A stretch of 64,000 nt of DNA from Apostichopus japonicus (taxonomy: Eukaryota > Echinodermata > Holothuroidea > Aspidochirotida > Stichopodidae): NCBI RefSeq assembly GCF_037975245.1, contig NC_092570.1, positions 2,501,501 to 2,565,500 on the forward strand, in the 5' to 3' direction. The notes under the pieces were generated by a model. It was not told where the DNA came from and ran no database searches. It saw nothing but the letters and a program-made list of their open reading frames with translations. The position numbers and the translations under genes are program-made. Every line of letters begins with the position of its first letter. The stretch's first letter is position 1. Positions 48,134 to 59,700 of the stretch are shown here, piece by piece.

Positions 48134-49919
48134 AATAGATATGGTGATAGCAATGGGCTATGCTTATCTTATCATGTGCGTTCATGTTGTACGTCCTGCG
48201 GACCCATATATAAAGGATATGTTTCTCGTGCTCTAGCCAAGGTAACTGCCTCTATAGGGTGTTGCACTGTATGTCATCAATGCACAGGACGTTTTGAAGT
48301 TAACTTTTCAGGTCAAATTAAATATAGGAGAATAATTAACAGCTTTCAGGGTTTGGGTGGCTTCTCATTCTTTTGCATTTCTAAAGTCTGTAGGTGAATA
48401 TAAGTTTGGGAGTTAATGATGATTGACGTTAAGTTTAACCTGTTCCTAACCAAACAGAGCATTCCATGCAAAACAGGCTAACATCACTCATTAATCATGG
48501 GTCGGTTGCTAAGTCAATATTAGGCTATTACTCGTGTATATACTGTACATGACTCTGGAGTGACTATATGTCTAAAGTACAAGCAAGAATGTCTGACTAT
48601 TACACCATATACTTACGAACGTTCAAATATTTTTAACTGTTCTGCTCATAATACGAGTTGATATGTTGTCTATTGACACCGCTGCTATATTTATATGTAA
48701 AACGAATGTGTACGTTTAAAACGGCGTAATTGGCCTTCCATGCATTTTCGTTTGTCGGTTGCAAAAAGCAAAAACAGCTATAGAGTGAGCGTACAATTAC
48801 ATTAACACGATTAGATAGCGACTGCATTTCCTCCTATATTTAATAACATTATAGCCAGCTGTCACAAATTCAACTTACACAAGCATGCTTTTAATTCTGC
48901 CATTGCGTTTTATTTGGATTTTTTTTGTCTCTGTATTTGGTGTGTGGTGTGTTTGATTATACACTTTGGTGTGTCAAACAGCCGTATATATAAACATAAA
49001 GTAACATAAAGATTGTATAGGTAGGGTATGGCACGTGATTTACGATACCTCTTATACAACCGTGCGACTTGGTTTACATTGCACTCGCTTACGTAATTAC
49101 TCAATCTCTCCCGAAAAAGATAAATCATAACTTTATAATGCTGATTGTAAGTGGCTCCGGGCTTTCACCAATAAGATACATACATTTCAGCTTCCTGCTG
49201 CCATCTTTAGTAGGCCTACTAGAGCTTAAAGCATGAGTTTGCGATCACGGGTTGCAATTTTTACCAGGACATGTCAAGTTGTCAATACCGGTAATGTGGT
49301 AGGCTACATATAAATCTAACTACGAGAGTAAGGCCTATACCGCAATAATGTTGTTACGACTACATGACTGCTCCTTTCATTATTGAATTAATCAAACGTT
49401 TATGCCTATTCCATCGCAGAAGCTCTTGTGAATCAAAATATTATTAAACTCTTGATTTATCTCAAAGTTATCAAATCTTCCAATTTTATGCCGTATTTTA
49501 TCGTTTCTGATGAGGAATATTTGGTTGAAGTAATATATTTTGTTCTGTAGCCTGTGTTATCTTGCCTAAATATAATACCTACAGACTGTGAAGAAATCAT
49601 TGCAAAGGCAGTTTTAGGTGAACATTAATATTAAAGCAAATATTTTAATAATAATAATAATTATAATTTTTAATATAATAATAATTTTAAAATATGTGAA
49701 AGAAAGAGAATTTTATTTTGGTCAAAGTGGTTGGCGGAAGAGTGTTAGACTATTGCATGCTCCAGAGAGTAAAAATTACTCTTGAACGAAGTTATATAGT
49801 AAAGCTTACAAGTTTTACCATTATTGGTTACCATCTTTGTAAATCATTCTAGCGAACTTGAAGGCATTACCAATAACTCGGCGCCATATGAAAAGTGAAA
49901 TAAGAAAAACCCCTCTTAC

Positions 49920-49990
49920 CTGGAATTTCTCAGGAATCAAAACTCCAGGTAGTCTGTCGATTCGACGATTATAATTTACCTTCACAAAAT
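49920..49990 (-). CDS. Possible exon of an unknown minus-strand gene
   Basis: 71 bp bounded by an AAAAG acceptor and a CAG|GTAAGA donor, open in the frame ending RLPGVLIPEKFQ. Its phase fits the upstream candidate exon ending at 50073: one base T plus AT gives Tyr, across an 82-bp intron with a GTAAGT donor. I do not recognise the peptide. Both introns here are much shorter than those of the two certain genes. Confidence 0.3.
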
Positions 49991-50072
49991 CTTTTGAAAG
50001 GATAAAGTTCAATATTGAAAACCATAAAAAAACAGCAGGTTAGTGCACACCGGCAGCTGCGAAGTTACTTAC

Positions 50073-50289
50073 ACACATATAGCGAATGAATTTGTGTAAC
50101 TCGTCCTGTCCCTTTCGTCGCAATTGGCTTCTTGCGACTGACAGGTTTCGCTGTTGTACAAGGTGACTTATACCTTTCTACCTGTTTGGACACTCCAAAG
50201 TTTGTGACAGTTGCCTTTTCATCGATCACTGTGTGAACCCGAACAGAACTTGACACAATGGCTGCACTCGCAGGTACAGAAATGTACAC
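50073..50289 (-). CDS. Possible exon of an unknown minus-strand gene
   Basis: Open frame reading VIDEKATVTNFGVSKQ, then a Lys/Arg/Thr-rich stretch, ending at a consensus GTAAGT donor (50067-50072). It splices in phase to 49990-49920. The upstream limit is uncertain: there is an in-frame TAG near 50316 and several AG candidates between. A good acceptor at 50320-50322 leads into the same DNA in a different frame, which stops after 34 codons. That conflict hints at a frameshift or pseudogene. Confidence 0.25.
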
Positions 50290-50387
50290 AAATCCCTTCA
50301 GAAAAGTGCCTGGCTATACCTGAAACAATGTGTGAGGGTTACAGGTCGATGGCGCTCTTTATGATCAACAATACCAACGTTACTTAC

Positions 50388-50482
50388 TTTTCTTTAAACA
50401 AAAAATTCCCGCGTGTGGGAAGCCGTAAGCGTAAATGTTTGAAGCTATGTTTGTTGAAGCCTCAGTTGAGAAGACGGAATGC
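50388..50482 (-). CDS. Possible exon of an unknown minus-strand gene
   Basis: 95 bp between a TGATTTCAG acceptor and a GTAAGT donor, open in one frame only (31 codons, beginning HSVFSTEASTNIAS). A 68-bp intron would join it in phase to the acceptor at 50320-50322. Unrecognised; it may be chance or a decayed gene. Confidence 0.25.
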
Positions 50483-50510
50483 CTGAAATCATTTGAACCC
50501 AAATAGCCTA

Positions 50511-50618
50511 TTAGTTGTGTCTTGTCAGGGTACTAAGAATGACGAATGTTTTTAAAAGGGCAAGCTTCAACTTCTGTTTCACAGGTATGTCAGTTCCGTT
50601 ATGTTGTCTCAGCTTTCC
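50511..50618 (-). CDS. Possible exon of an unknown minus-strand gene
   Basis: A very good acceptor (TTTCCTCTGTTTTTCAG) followed by 35 open codons starting GKLRQHNGTDIPVKQK and then a stop. The other two frames stop within ten codons. It could be the last exon of one transcript form. No donor inside it fits the next candidate exon in phase. Confidence 0.28.
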   Translation of the reverse strand, partial: GKLRQHNGTDIPVKQKLKLALLKTFVILSTLTRHN

Positions 50619-50888
50619 CTGAAAAACAGAGGAAATATGATAAAAAACGCTCTAATCTCTTTGACATGACATAAATGTAAATTTGTAACACTGACAATCG
50701 TACTGCTAACAGTTCAAATCCATTTGCTAAGGATTTTAGAGGTGTGTGTGAGGGGGGGGGGTTGGGAGTTGGGGGGGGGGCAATTCAAATGGCCCCCATG
50801 ATTTGACTTAGGGGCAAGAACCTTTATAAAAGAGATAGATGCACAATGTGATTCGGAGACGGTATGTTTGGGTAGTTGATGTGGAACC

Positions 50889-50924
50889 CATATGTGTGTG
50901 CGTGCGCGCACGCGCGCGTGTGTG
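50889..50924. repeat. 36-bp alternating purine-pyrimidine tract (Z-DNA-prone)
   Basis: CA/TG/CG alternation without a break, with the self-complementary CGTGCGCGCACG at 50901-50912. Confidence 0.85.
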
Positions 50925-50999
50925 GAGTTAACACTCAGGTTAAAAAAAAATTAACACCTTATCATCAAATGGTGCATTCCAAAATATGTAGACTATACC

Positions 51000-51026
51000 T
51001 TAGGTCTATAATTAAGTCTAAACGCA
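51000..51026. repeat. Core of a dispersed repeat (copy 2)
   Basis: 27 bp matching 3067-3093 with two substitutions. Downstream lies a G-run-rich segment ending GCACGCCACTG, which may be the element's end. Confidence 0.45.
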
Positions 51027-54000
51027 TAACGTTGTTGAAGTTTTCCCTGAAGTGTAAACTGAATATATTATATTCCCCGACTGAACAATTGTTCCACTTT
51101 CTCGACTGATGATGGGAGTAGGAAGCCCCCGGGGTAGATGGGGGGGGGTAGATGGGGGCACGCCACTGTAATCTGCTATTGCGTATACGTCTCTGGAATG
51201 TACAATACTATGAAGGAATACTGGTTTGTGTGGCTAACTCTGAAGAATACAGAAAAGCTAACATGACATGCGTCAGCTTTGAGAATAGCTTCATCAATCA
51301 ATCACCAACATTCTATGAAAAGAACTTGGCCCGTGTTTTGGTGTTAATGAAAACGTAACATCAGTCAAAAGGTATCAATACAAGAAACAATTTATTATCT
51401 GTCAACAGAGGATTGCAAAGCAATGTGCGTTTATTTGATCCTAATCATCAAGGATAATGAGCGCGATCTTTGTAAGGATTAAGCTTAATCCAGATTTCAT
51501 GCCTGTCTGTTTTGAAATGGATTAACTTGAAAGGAATGTGTCTAGGACGATTCAGTTCAAAAGGTCACGGTTTGGCCATCTTTAGTTGTATATTAGATCA
51601 TGGAGCTATCTGTTTATAGCTCCATGTATAGATCAAACTATATAAGTGGTGGGAGACAACCTTCAATGTCAATTAAAAGTTAGATGAACATGCGCAGAAG
51701 GGATGAGGAAAGAAGAGGGGAAATAACGGAATTGGGACTTAGGAGTGGGCATTAAATTTAATATACTCAAACTTTTATCTAAAAGGCTATGATTGCAATT
51801 TTAAATGTTTGGAATTATTGATCCATCTAAAATAGAATTATAAAAATATGTAAGTAAAGAAGTTTACGCAGACATTAGCTGATCATATCACGGATTGATG
51901 TTGCATGTATATGCTTAGCTGCTGTCGGCTACCACGGGGGGGGGGGTTAAAATGTTTGTATGTGTAAAGGTGGAGTACTCCCCTCTTCCCCTCCCCTACG
52001 CTACATCACTGCATTAGAAGAGGATATCTGGAGTCGATAAGACATGAACGTTATATTCACTAGACATTCTCCGACGATCATTAGTGTGAATGCGTATAGG
52101 CTATGTCACTACATAAGTAACCTCTATAAGGGTTTCATTTTGACTCTTTGCTAGTTTTAAGATCTTGAGAATATTGATGCTTTCCATTCCTGAAATGTTA
52201 TATTGTGCAGTGTAGGCAAATATGCACTTGTAGTCTCAACAGAGAACCCATCGGACACACACATTTGTGATGCACGTTTGACGGGACTAATAGAGGGCGG
52301 TAGAGAGATATGAACATTAAAAAAAAATAATGTCGGGCAAGGTCATTACGCATCAATTCAAATCAGTCTGAAATATTAAAGGCTAAGCTGAAGTGACTAG
52401 TCTGGCACGAGTCTAAGGGATTGGGAATGTGATAGGTGAACCCCCTTTTAACACACATTCAAAGCTCGTTACTTGCACAGCCTTCCGTGTGGTCCTGCAT
52501 GGGGAAAACGCTCCCATTACCCCCGAAATATATGGAGTCGGCTTCATCTAACAAAGGGCAACACCCTCTACTTATAATCGTGGATCCGATTCTGTTGATT
52601 GCCACATTTCAGACAGTAATTTGGGATTACAATGTACAGTATGATTACACTTTAATGATGACCTTTGGCCAAAAATATTTTGACATGTTATAGCATATGT
52701 TAGAATGGACAGAATACAACTTAGTGCCGTTTCCTATAGCAACGCAGAAAGCTGCCCTCTTTCTGTAATCTCAGAACCCCCCCCCCACCCCCAAAAATAA
52801 TAAAAATAAAATCCCACCTTCAGAATACTTTAATCCTCAGCAAAATCATACCACAGTTAGGCAAGTAACCTCAAGTTTCGTTGTTCACATAACGATCAGC
52901 CATCGTTGAAAAAGTAATGTTTTATTTTTTTCTCAATGGAATATACTCTCTTAAACATCATACTGACATGCTGTCAAGCCATAAAGCCCTAAACCGTTAA
53001 TATTAAAAATGAAATGACCGAAATTATTACAAATCTGAAAATAATTCTATCGAACCAATTTGTGGTGATAGGCAATAACGATCGGCGAAGTAAGGTAATT
53101 AAGTATTGACCTTTGACCTTCTTTACCTATTACCACATACATTACAAGTTTATCAAAATAGTCATTAACTTCAACCCATATCTGGAATACATGCCAAGTT
53201 ACAATCAGGTAGACACGTACCCAGCTACGTGTTTCAAGGTTAATATATACGGAACACCTATAGTAACATGTGTTACATATGGGTATGCGTAAATGTTTCA
53301 ACATCGTTAAAATTAGTTAAAAAGTGTATTTTTGTTTCTTCAAATTCGTCAATTTACGCCATTGTACCAACTTAGTTTGTTTTGTGCAAAATATCACTCT
53401 CTACTTAACTTCTGGGAACACATCAATGAACGTTCACTTATATGTTAGCGCGCCCTCTAATAGTGAAAATATACGTGTTTTCCCAGATTCTGTTCTCTTC
53501 AGACATCCATTCACAATGAGATATCATAGCCTGACAGCTAGTTGGTATCGACCAATACGGTCTCCTGCATATTCAATGACGATATATGACGTCACTAACC
53601 ACGGTGAAGCGTAAACAGGTGTGTGTTTGGGGAAGGGGGGGGGGGGGTGAGTAGGGCATTAACTGTCATTCACAAGACATCCACAAACTGCTCAACAATA
53701 AGTGTTAGATACGTTTGTTTTACAACGTAGAGCAGCAATCGATATTGAATTCCTAATTCTGCGTGTGTAATTTTGTATTTGTTAAATATATATAAACAAG
53801 GAACTACTACCATCATCTAAATAAAAGTGACTCCATCTTGTATTAAGCTGATCAGAACGCCCCCATCTCACTCAACCTTCTCGGTCTCAAACACTGGTTT
53901 CTATTTCCTGGTGTCTGTCAGCTGGCTTCCACTTGATTGGTAGAGAGAAGACCCCCCCTCCCCCCACCATCTCCGGCATAAGTCTGTGCCAATTTTGTGC

Positions 54001-56106
54001 TACTTACCATGACCATAAAACCTTCAGAAATTACAGGACACAAATATTGTTCCCCTCCTTGGTATACCTCCAACTCAGAATTCCTAGATTCGGGCTTATT
54101 GAGTATAGTTTGAGGATCAACATTTCATGTTTGGAGACAAAATGGTGGCATTTTGGTTACCAGTTGCAAAAAATAGAAGATAGCATATCGTTAAAAAATC
54201 CGCAATATCACTTTAATGGTTGTAGAACGTCGATATTAATATATCCAATCTCAAAATATCCCTGACCCCCAAAGAACAGCAGTTTCGCCTTTGACGTGGT
54301 ATCGAGAACGATTCCTCTTGGTTAAAATATATTGTTTATTTTTCGCTTAAAACGATACACTAGTAACAAAGCTATGTCTCGTAATAACTTTGACAGAGAT
54401 CAATGCTGTGTCAACTTAATGTCATTTAAGTTGACACTAATGGAAGATGAATGGTTTGAAAATTGTGGCCACCTTGGTTTGGAGGAGATGTTTTCACTGC
54501 ACAGTTTCTCACGTAGTACCACAGAGTGCATGGGTCGAAATGTATATGATTGTATCCAACAATAAAAGAACGGCTTTGAGTGTGCTGCATGCTCGTATGG
54601 TATCCACTGTGAAGATGATAGCTATGACGAATCAAATTCCTACACATACACACATGCAGACACGCAGACATACAGACATACAGACAGACCAAGTAGTTCA
54701 CCTACTTCCTAAAGTAAAGATCAACGACCGTAGCTTCTAAGTGCACCGTGTGTGGGCATATGAATTAAATATTGGGAAGTGGAGCAAACATGTATACACA
54801 TATATAACACGAATTCTAGATAGGTGGATCTGCGGGCCAAATCTGGCCCGCAAAAGGTTATAAACCGACCCACCAAAAAAAAAAAAGGAAAAAAAAAGAA
54901 GCAAAAGAGAACAACATCTCCCCACGATCTTGAACGAGTTAGGTATCAAATCAATTCCATTTTGACGGGATCACGTTTGATCTAGAAATCAAAAACAATT
55001 TTCAGGCTGTCATTGCCGTTCTGTATGCTTAACGGTGACGTTATCTTACAGTTGTTAATGTTTTGATAAGGCTCCAACACATAAACTTGCATTTAATTTG
55101 TAATTCAAATATGGACACACGCCACTTTACTTACAGACTTTGAACTGCCTCCTTCCTTACTCCTGCGGTCCAACCTCTATGTCCACAATAACTAAACTGA
55201 TTCGTGTGGCTGGTACATACAGCAATATTATCGCATGTTTGTCTATATTCAAGATATTCATTAGATGTATCATTTTTACAAAATTTAAGAAAAAATTAAT
55301 ATGTTCGAGTCATAAGTGCTACCCAGTTATGATAATATTCGGAAAGAATTATCTATTGATGGTGTAAAATATGTATAATCAATATGCAATATGGACATAT
55401 CTTTGGACAAAGATTTCATAACATCGTTTAATTTAGTGATCCTTTTTGGCGTTCCATACCTCAAGCCATATCTATAGCGCCACACATTTATATTAGAAAC
55501 TAGGTTGATAGAAACAGAGAAATGATTCTAATCAAATAACATATGTCAGCAAAGCTATATTTGATTAAACGGTAACTAATTACCAATGGCTCATTTAACA
55601 CACGATACATTATTACGACATTTAGAGAGCCATAAGTCTCATCAAACGATTTCATTCATTTAGGTTTAAAAGCTCTGTTTAGAAGATTGGTTAGAAGCAG
55701 CTCATCCAATCATAGGTGAATCTTTTGGGAATTGACACAAAAAAAAAAATGAGAAGAGAGAAACAAAATCTTTGCAAGGAAATTACTCAATATCAGCGAT
55801 CCATCTCGAATACGACAAATAAGAATTGAGAACGTTTGAAAAAGTAATTATTCTTAACCTGATAGCCATATATATCAAGCCTCGTAAATGGTGCTATTGG
55901 GTCGGTCATAGTACTTTCGACTACTAATTCAAAACAGTAAAGGTATATTTAACCTATACGTATCTTCCCGTGATAGGCAATTTAACGAATGAAATCGTAT
56001 TATTAGCCTATTAGTTAGTGCAGGTAAATTGTAGAAGTGGGCATGTAAATAGACTTGATTGATCGGGCATAATAAAAACAATTTTGGTGAAAATATAATA
56101 TCGAAT

Positions 56107-56108
<2 letters not shown>

Positions 56109-56179
<71 letters not shown>

Positions 56180-56211
56180 ATATATATATATATATAAATA
56201 CACACACACAC
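56109..56211. repeat. (AT)n/(CA)n microsatellite
   Basis: Long AT tract, a TTATTGAT break, a second AT tract and a short CACACA run. Confidence 0.95.
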
Positions 56212-59200
56212 ATCCCTTTTTTCACGAATTAATTCAAGCCTTTATTAATAAACTTCGTTTGTATTTGCATATGCATGAAGTATACAAGTATATCTTTGAA
56301 TACGTAAATAACAAAATGTCTCTTTGACATTTGACTTGCAACGGATATCTTTGTGGTTTTAGCTACTTGGCGTTGCGTAGTTATCACAAATTTCATGTAA
56401 TGTTTTACGGTTAAATTTACAAAAATGTTTGGTGCACATGCACAGTGTTACTTTTGTGTACGTGTGTACGGTACACTTCAGCACATTCGAATAATACAAA
56501 CACCTCTTAAAATGTTGTAGAGTGTTGTATAAGTTTCTTGAATCTATAAATCTCAAAAGTTGATACAACGAAATTCTAGCCGTGGAAATGAAAGGAAGTA
56601 TGATATGTTATCGTCGAGTGAGGTATGGTTGATTGATTTGAAGGGTCGAACATGATATGTTTCTGATCTGGTTTTGCTTTCTCTATGATTCAGACGTGAT
56701 GTACACCCTGACCTTTGTTAGTAAGATTTATGATGTAAGAGACAAACAGATAACAGAAGATACGAGAGTGACTAACTGTTGACGTCAGAGGTAGATGAAT
56801 CATCATCTCGAGATATGGAAATGTCGTTCCAACCATCAATCAAATGAACTTCATCTTGTGTTGTAATCAAAATCATATTGATGTAGGTTTAAACTGTGGG
56901 TAAATCTTATTTGATGCCATGTTATCAGCTCTTGACTGAGCGAATTAAAAAGTATAGGCCCACAGGCCTAAATAAAGTTGACAAAACGTAAGTAAGCAAA
57001 CCAAAGAGCATATTTACACTCGGGGACTACACCAATACTGTTGTCTAAATGCATATTCGTAAGTTTGAAGGGAACGAAAAGTAGAATTGTAGATATATTT
57101 ACAAAATAAATTTGAAAAAATGAATATATATATGTGCGATACAAACAAAATACTATGAGGATGTGGCTTTCGCCTAAAGATACAGAAAATGTTCAGCAGT
57201 TTTGCTGAACAATCAACTTCAGTAAACCTTAAAAAATCCTTTAGAAACAGAGAAAACAAAGGTAAAATAAAAACACACAGAGACAACCACACACTCAAAC
57301 ATATACACGAGCATATGACCAATGTTAAAAAGGTCTTGCTTACACAATATCTCAGAAGGAAAAGAAATACATTAGCTTCTCTTTCGATTAAATGGTTTGA
57401 ACAGAACAGAATTTGTGTATTTCACAGGCCCAATGAATTGTCTTTGACAATGACAATGACATTCCGCGATTTGTATATTGCTGTATACGACTCTCCACGC
57501 AGTATACACAGTAAATTACTTTGTGCAAAGTGCTTACCTATCCCTGAAATGTCTGTAAATGACACCAATAATCCACAAGAACGTCAACAGTTATCTATTG
57601 CTTTGCATTAACAACATGCAGAACACGCATCTTTGTAGATATGTAATAAACAAAAGTACAGTACGTTCGTTCATCGATGTTTCTGATCAATAATGAACAT
57701 AGCTATATACAATGATACTTTTCTCCTTGCATTCCACATCATTATCTGCAAGCGAAAAAATGACATTGTGTTCGCCCCGGTTTTTTTACGAGTTTCAAAT
57801 TCATTAAACAGACCAACGGTGTGGTTTTCTGAAGGTCATGGCAAAGGAAAGAAAGAAAAAAGCTAAATTTTATATCATAGATTATTCATCTTCGTACGAT
57901 AAGAATATAGAACAAACTGACATAGAAATTTATCTGGTCTTATACCTCGTACTTAAACAACAGAGTATAGTTGATAATCTTGCATATAGCCATGGCTGCT
58001 GTGCGTTCAGTATGGTGTAACTAGTGTTCAGCATATTTAACACATCATAGAACTGACCTATACTGTACTAGGCCTACTTGTAAAACAGTATAGTTTGTTT
58101 ACATGTCCTGAATGGGTGTACGAGTAAAACAGCATGAGTACAGGTGTATATCACCATGCTGTGTTTACGAGTACAAAATTCTCGAGTACCATTACGTAAT
58201 CTTGCACGATTATGATTTCCATAATGCCACTAGTACGAGTACAAATCCACCACAGGTAGCCTACTATATTACAGGTAACTATAACACAGAAGACGAGTAC
58301 GTACTCACTGTAGAGATCTGTGGTGCATGTTAATGTTATAAAGACATTAAAAATACATGCAGGGCTAAATTTTCGCAAAAGGAGTACAGTCTAATTTATC
58401 CTATATGGTGCTGCCTCAAATGTGAGAAAGAAAGGAAATTGGCATTATACCTCACTCTGTTTTGAATGACAATGTAGTAACACATGGTTTATTGGGGAAT
58501 GGTGCAATTGTTTGCTTGTAAAATACGGCGCAACGTTCTTCGTCATCTGGTGGAGAACACATACTTGTTTCTATACTAGACTTTGCCCGGGGGTAAGAAT
58601 TTGCCAGACGGCACAAACATTCAACAACGTCACTTTTGTGGACACGCACACATGCACGTACAGTCGTTCAACACAGATAAACACCATGAATCATGTCTTA
58701 AGTAACCGTACTATAACCGTTACTAGAAACTACCTAGAGACAGGTCTTAACGTAATTCGACATTTCTTGAAAATAAATCATTCTTTTTGACTTACCGGAA
58801 TCCCTTTTGATCGCAATATATTTTCAAATTATAATAACCGTATCAGTTCTGCGAAATATTCCTCCAGGTGTTGTATTTTGAGAGAGAGTAATAATTGAGG
58901 TATATCCGCGCACTGATATCTACGAAACGTCATCAGCACATGCATGATTCGTGGACACAAGTATAATGATGACAATGTTATGGCGCAGAAGTTCAAATAC
59001 GTTTAACGATAAACTTGATTAGCGACTCTGTAAGAAACACGAACCCCCGAACGTTTTGGTCCTCTTCTTAAAGAGACTACTTGTCGCAAGCCAAGTGAAA
59101 CAACGTGAAAGTATGACATCAATGCGCATCATGCATTCATGTTTGAACTTTCTAGTGACTTTTAGTGCTATCGCTTACAAAGGTCGTCATCATCATATAT

Positions 59201-59605
59201 GCTTCTCTTTTAGGGGGGGGGGGGCAGATCGAGTTGTGCGATATCATCTAATAATAAAGCGCCCTTATTTCCACAATGTCATTGCTTCATCGAAGGCTCA
59301 TTAAATCCGTTGGGAGGACCCGTCTCATATCATGATTCAAAATAAAAACAAGAACACTAAAACCTCATAAACTAATGGGCTTTGGCACAACCTGAGCTGG
59401 TTGAAATAAAAACAAATTTAAAAATAGATAAGAGGCCCGCAAAATGTATCGTTACATTACTATACCGACATCTTTCTGGACCGAGGAGTTTTATGTTGTG
59501 TCAAGTGCCAGGCGTCTTTCGACCAAGGATCCTGAACAGTTATGCTAAAAATGCCATAGCCGTCTCGTCGAGTCCCACCGCGCTACGCGGGATGCTATAA
59601 CTCAC
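56212..59605. other. Intergenic, no gene recognised
   Basis: It includes a 140-codon open frame at 57189-57611 and a GAGTAC-rich block near 58110-58310. The open frame lacks splice context and family resemblance. A G run lies near 59212-59223. Confidence 0.5.
58110..58310. repeat. GAGTAC-rich degenerate repeat block
   Basis: Repeated ACGAGTACAA, TCGAGTACC and GAGTACG words, as at 27097-27596 and 46310-46620, but shorter and more decayed. Confidence 0.5.
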
Positions 59606-59700
59606 CGCAGACGGTAACCAGTGCACTTCCGACGGCGCGAAAAAAATTATGTCCCGAGGTTGGAAAATTGTGACGTCACATGTAGGTTTGTCTGACGTCA
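59606..59700 (-). promoter_or_regulatory. Possible promoter/first exon with paired CRE sites
   Basis: Two perfect TGACGTCA palindromes (59671-59678 and 59693-59700) lie 22 bp apart, about two helical turns. On the minus strand they are followed by a CpG-containing stretch and, at 59600-59605, a consensus GTGAGT donor. This layout fits a CREB/CREM-responsive promoter and short first exon reading leftwards. No downstream gene is firmly identified; the candidate exons near 50 kb lie in the right direction. Plus-strand use is equally possible. Confidence 0.3.

Larger units (their letters stand above)
46621..49919. other. Intergenic, no gene recognised
   Basis: It contains a G run near 46740, a (TA)n tract at 47338-47422, a purine tract at 48066-48133 and AT-rich sequence near 49640-49690. 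No supported exon. Confidence 0.55.
50619..56108. other. Intergenic, no gene recognised
   Basis: G runs lie at 50752-50760 and 50771-50780, an alternating purine-pyrimidine tract at 50889-50924, a repeat core at 51000-51026, a hAT-like right end CACGCCACTG at 51159-51168 without a matching left end, and a 13-base G run at 53635-53647. No supported exon. Confidence 0.5.

Noticed and set aside
51159-51168. Right end of a fifth hAT element (CACGCCACTG)
   Set aside because: No matching left terminus or 8-bp duplication found; left as a possibility only.
57189-57611. 140-codon plus-strand frame
   Set aside because: Lys/Asn/Thr-rich as expected from AT-rich sequence; no recognisable domain.
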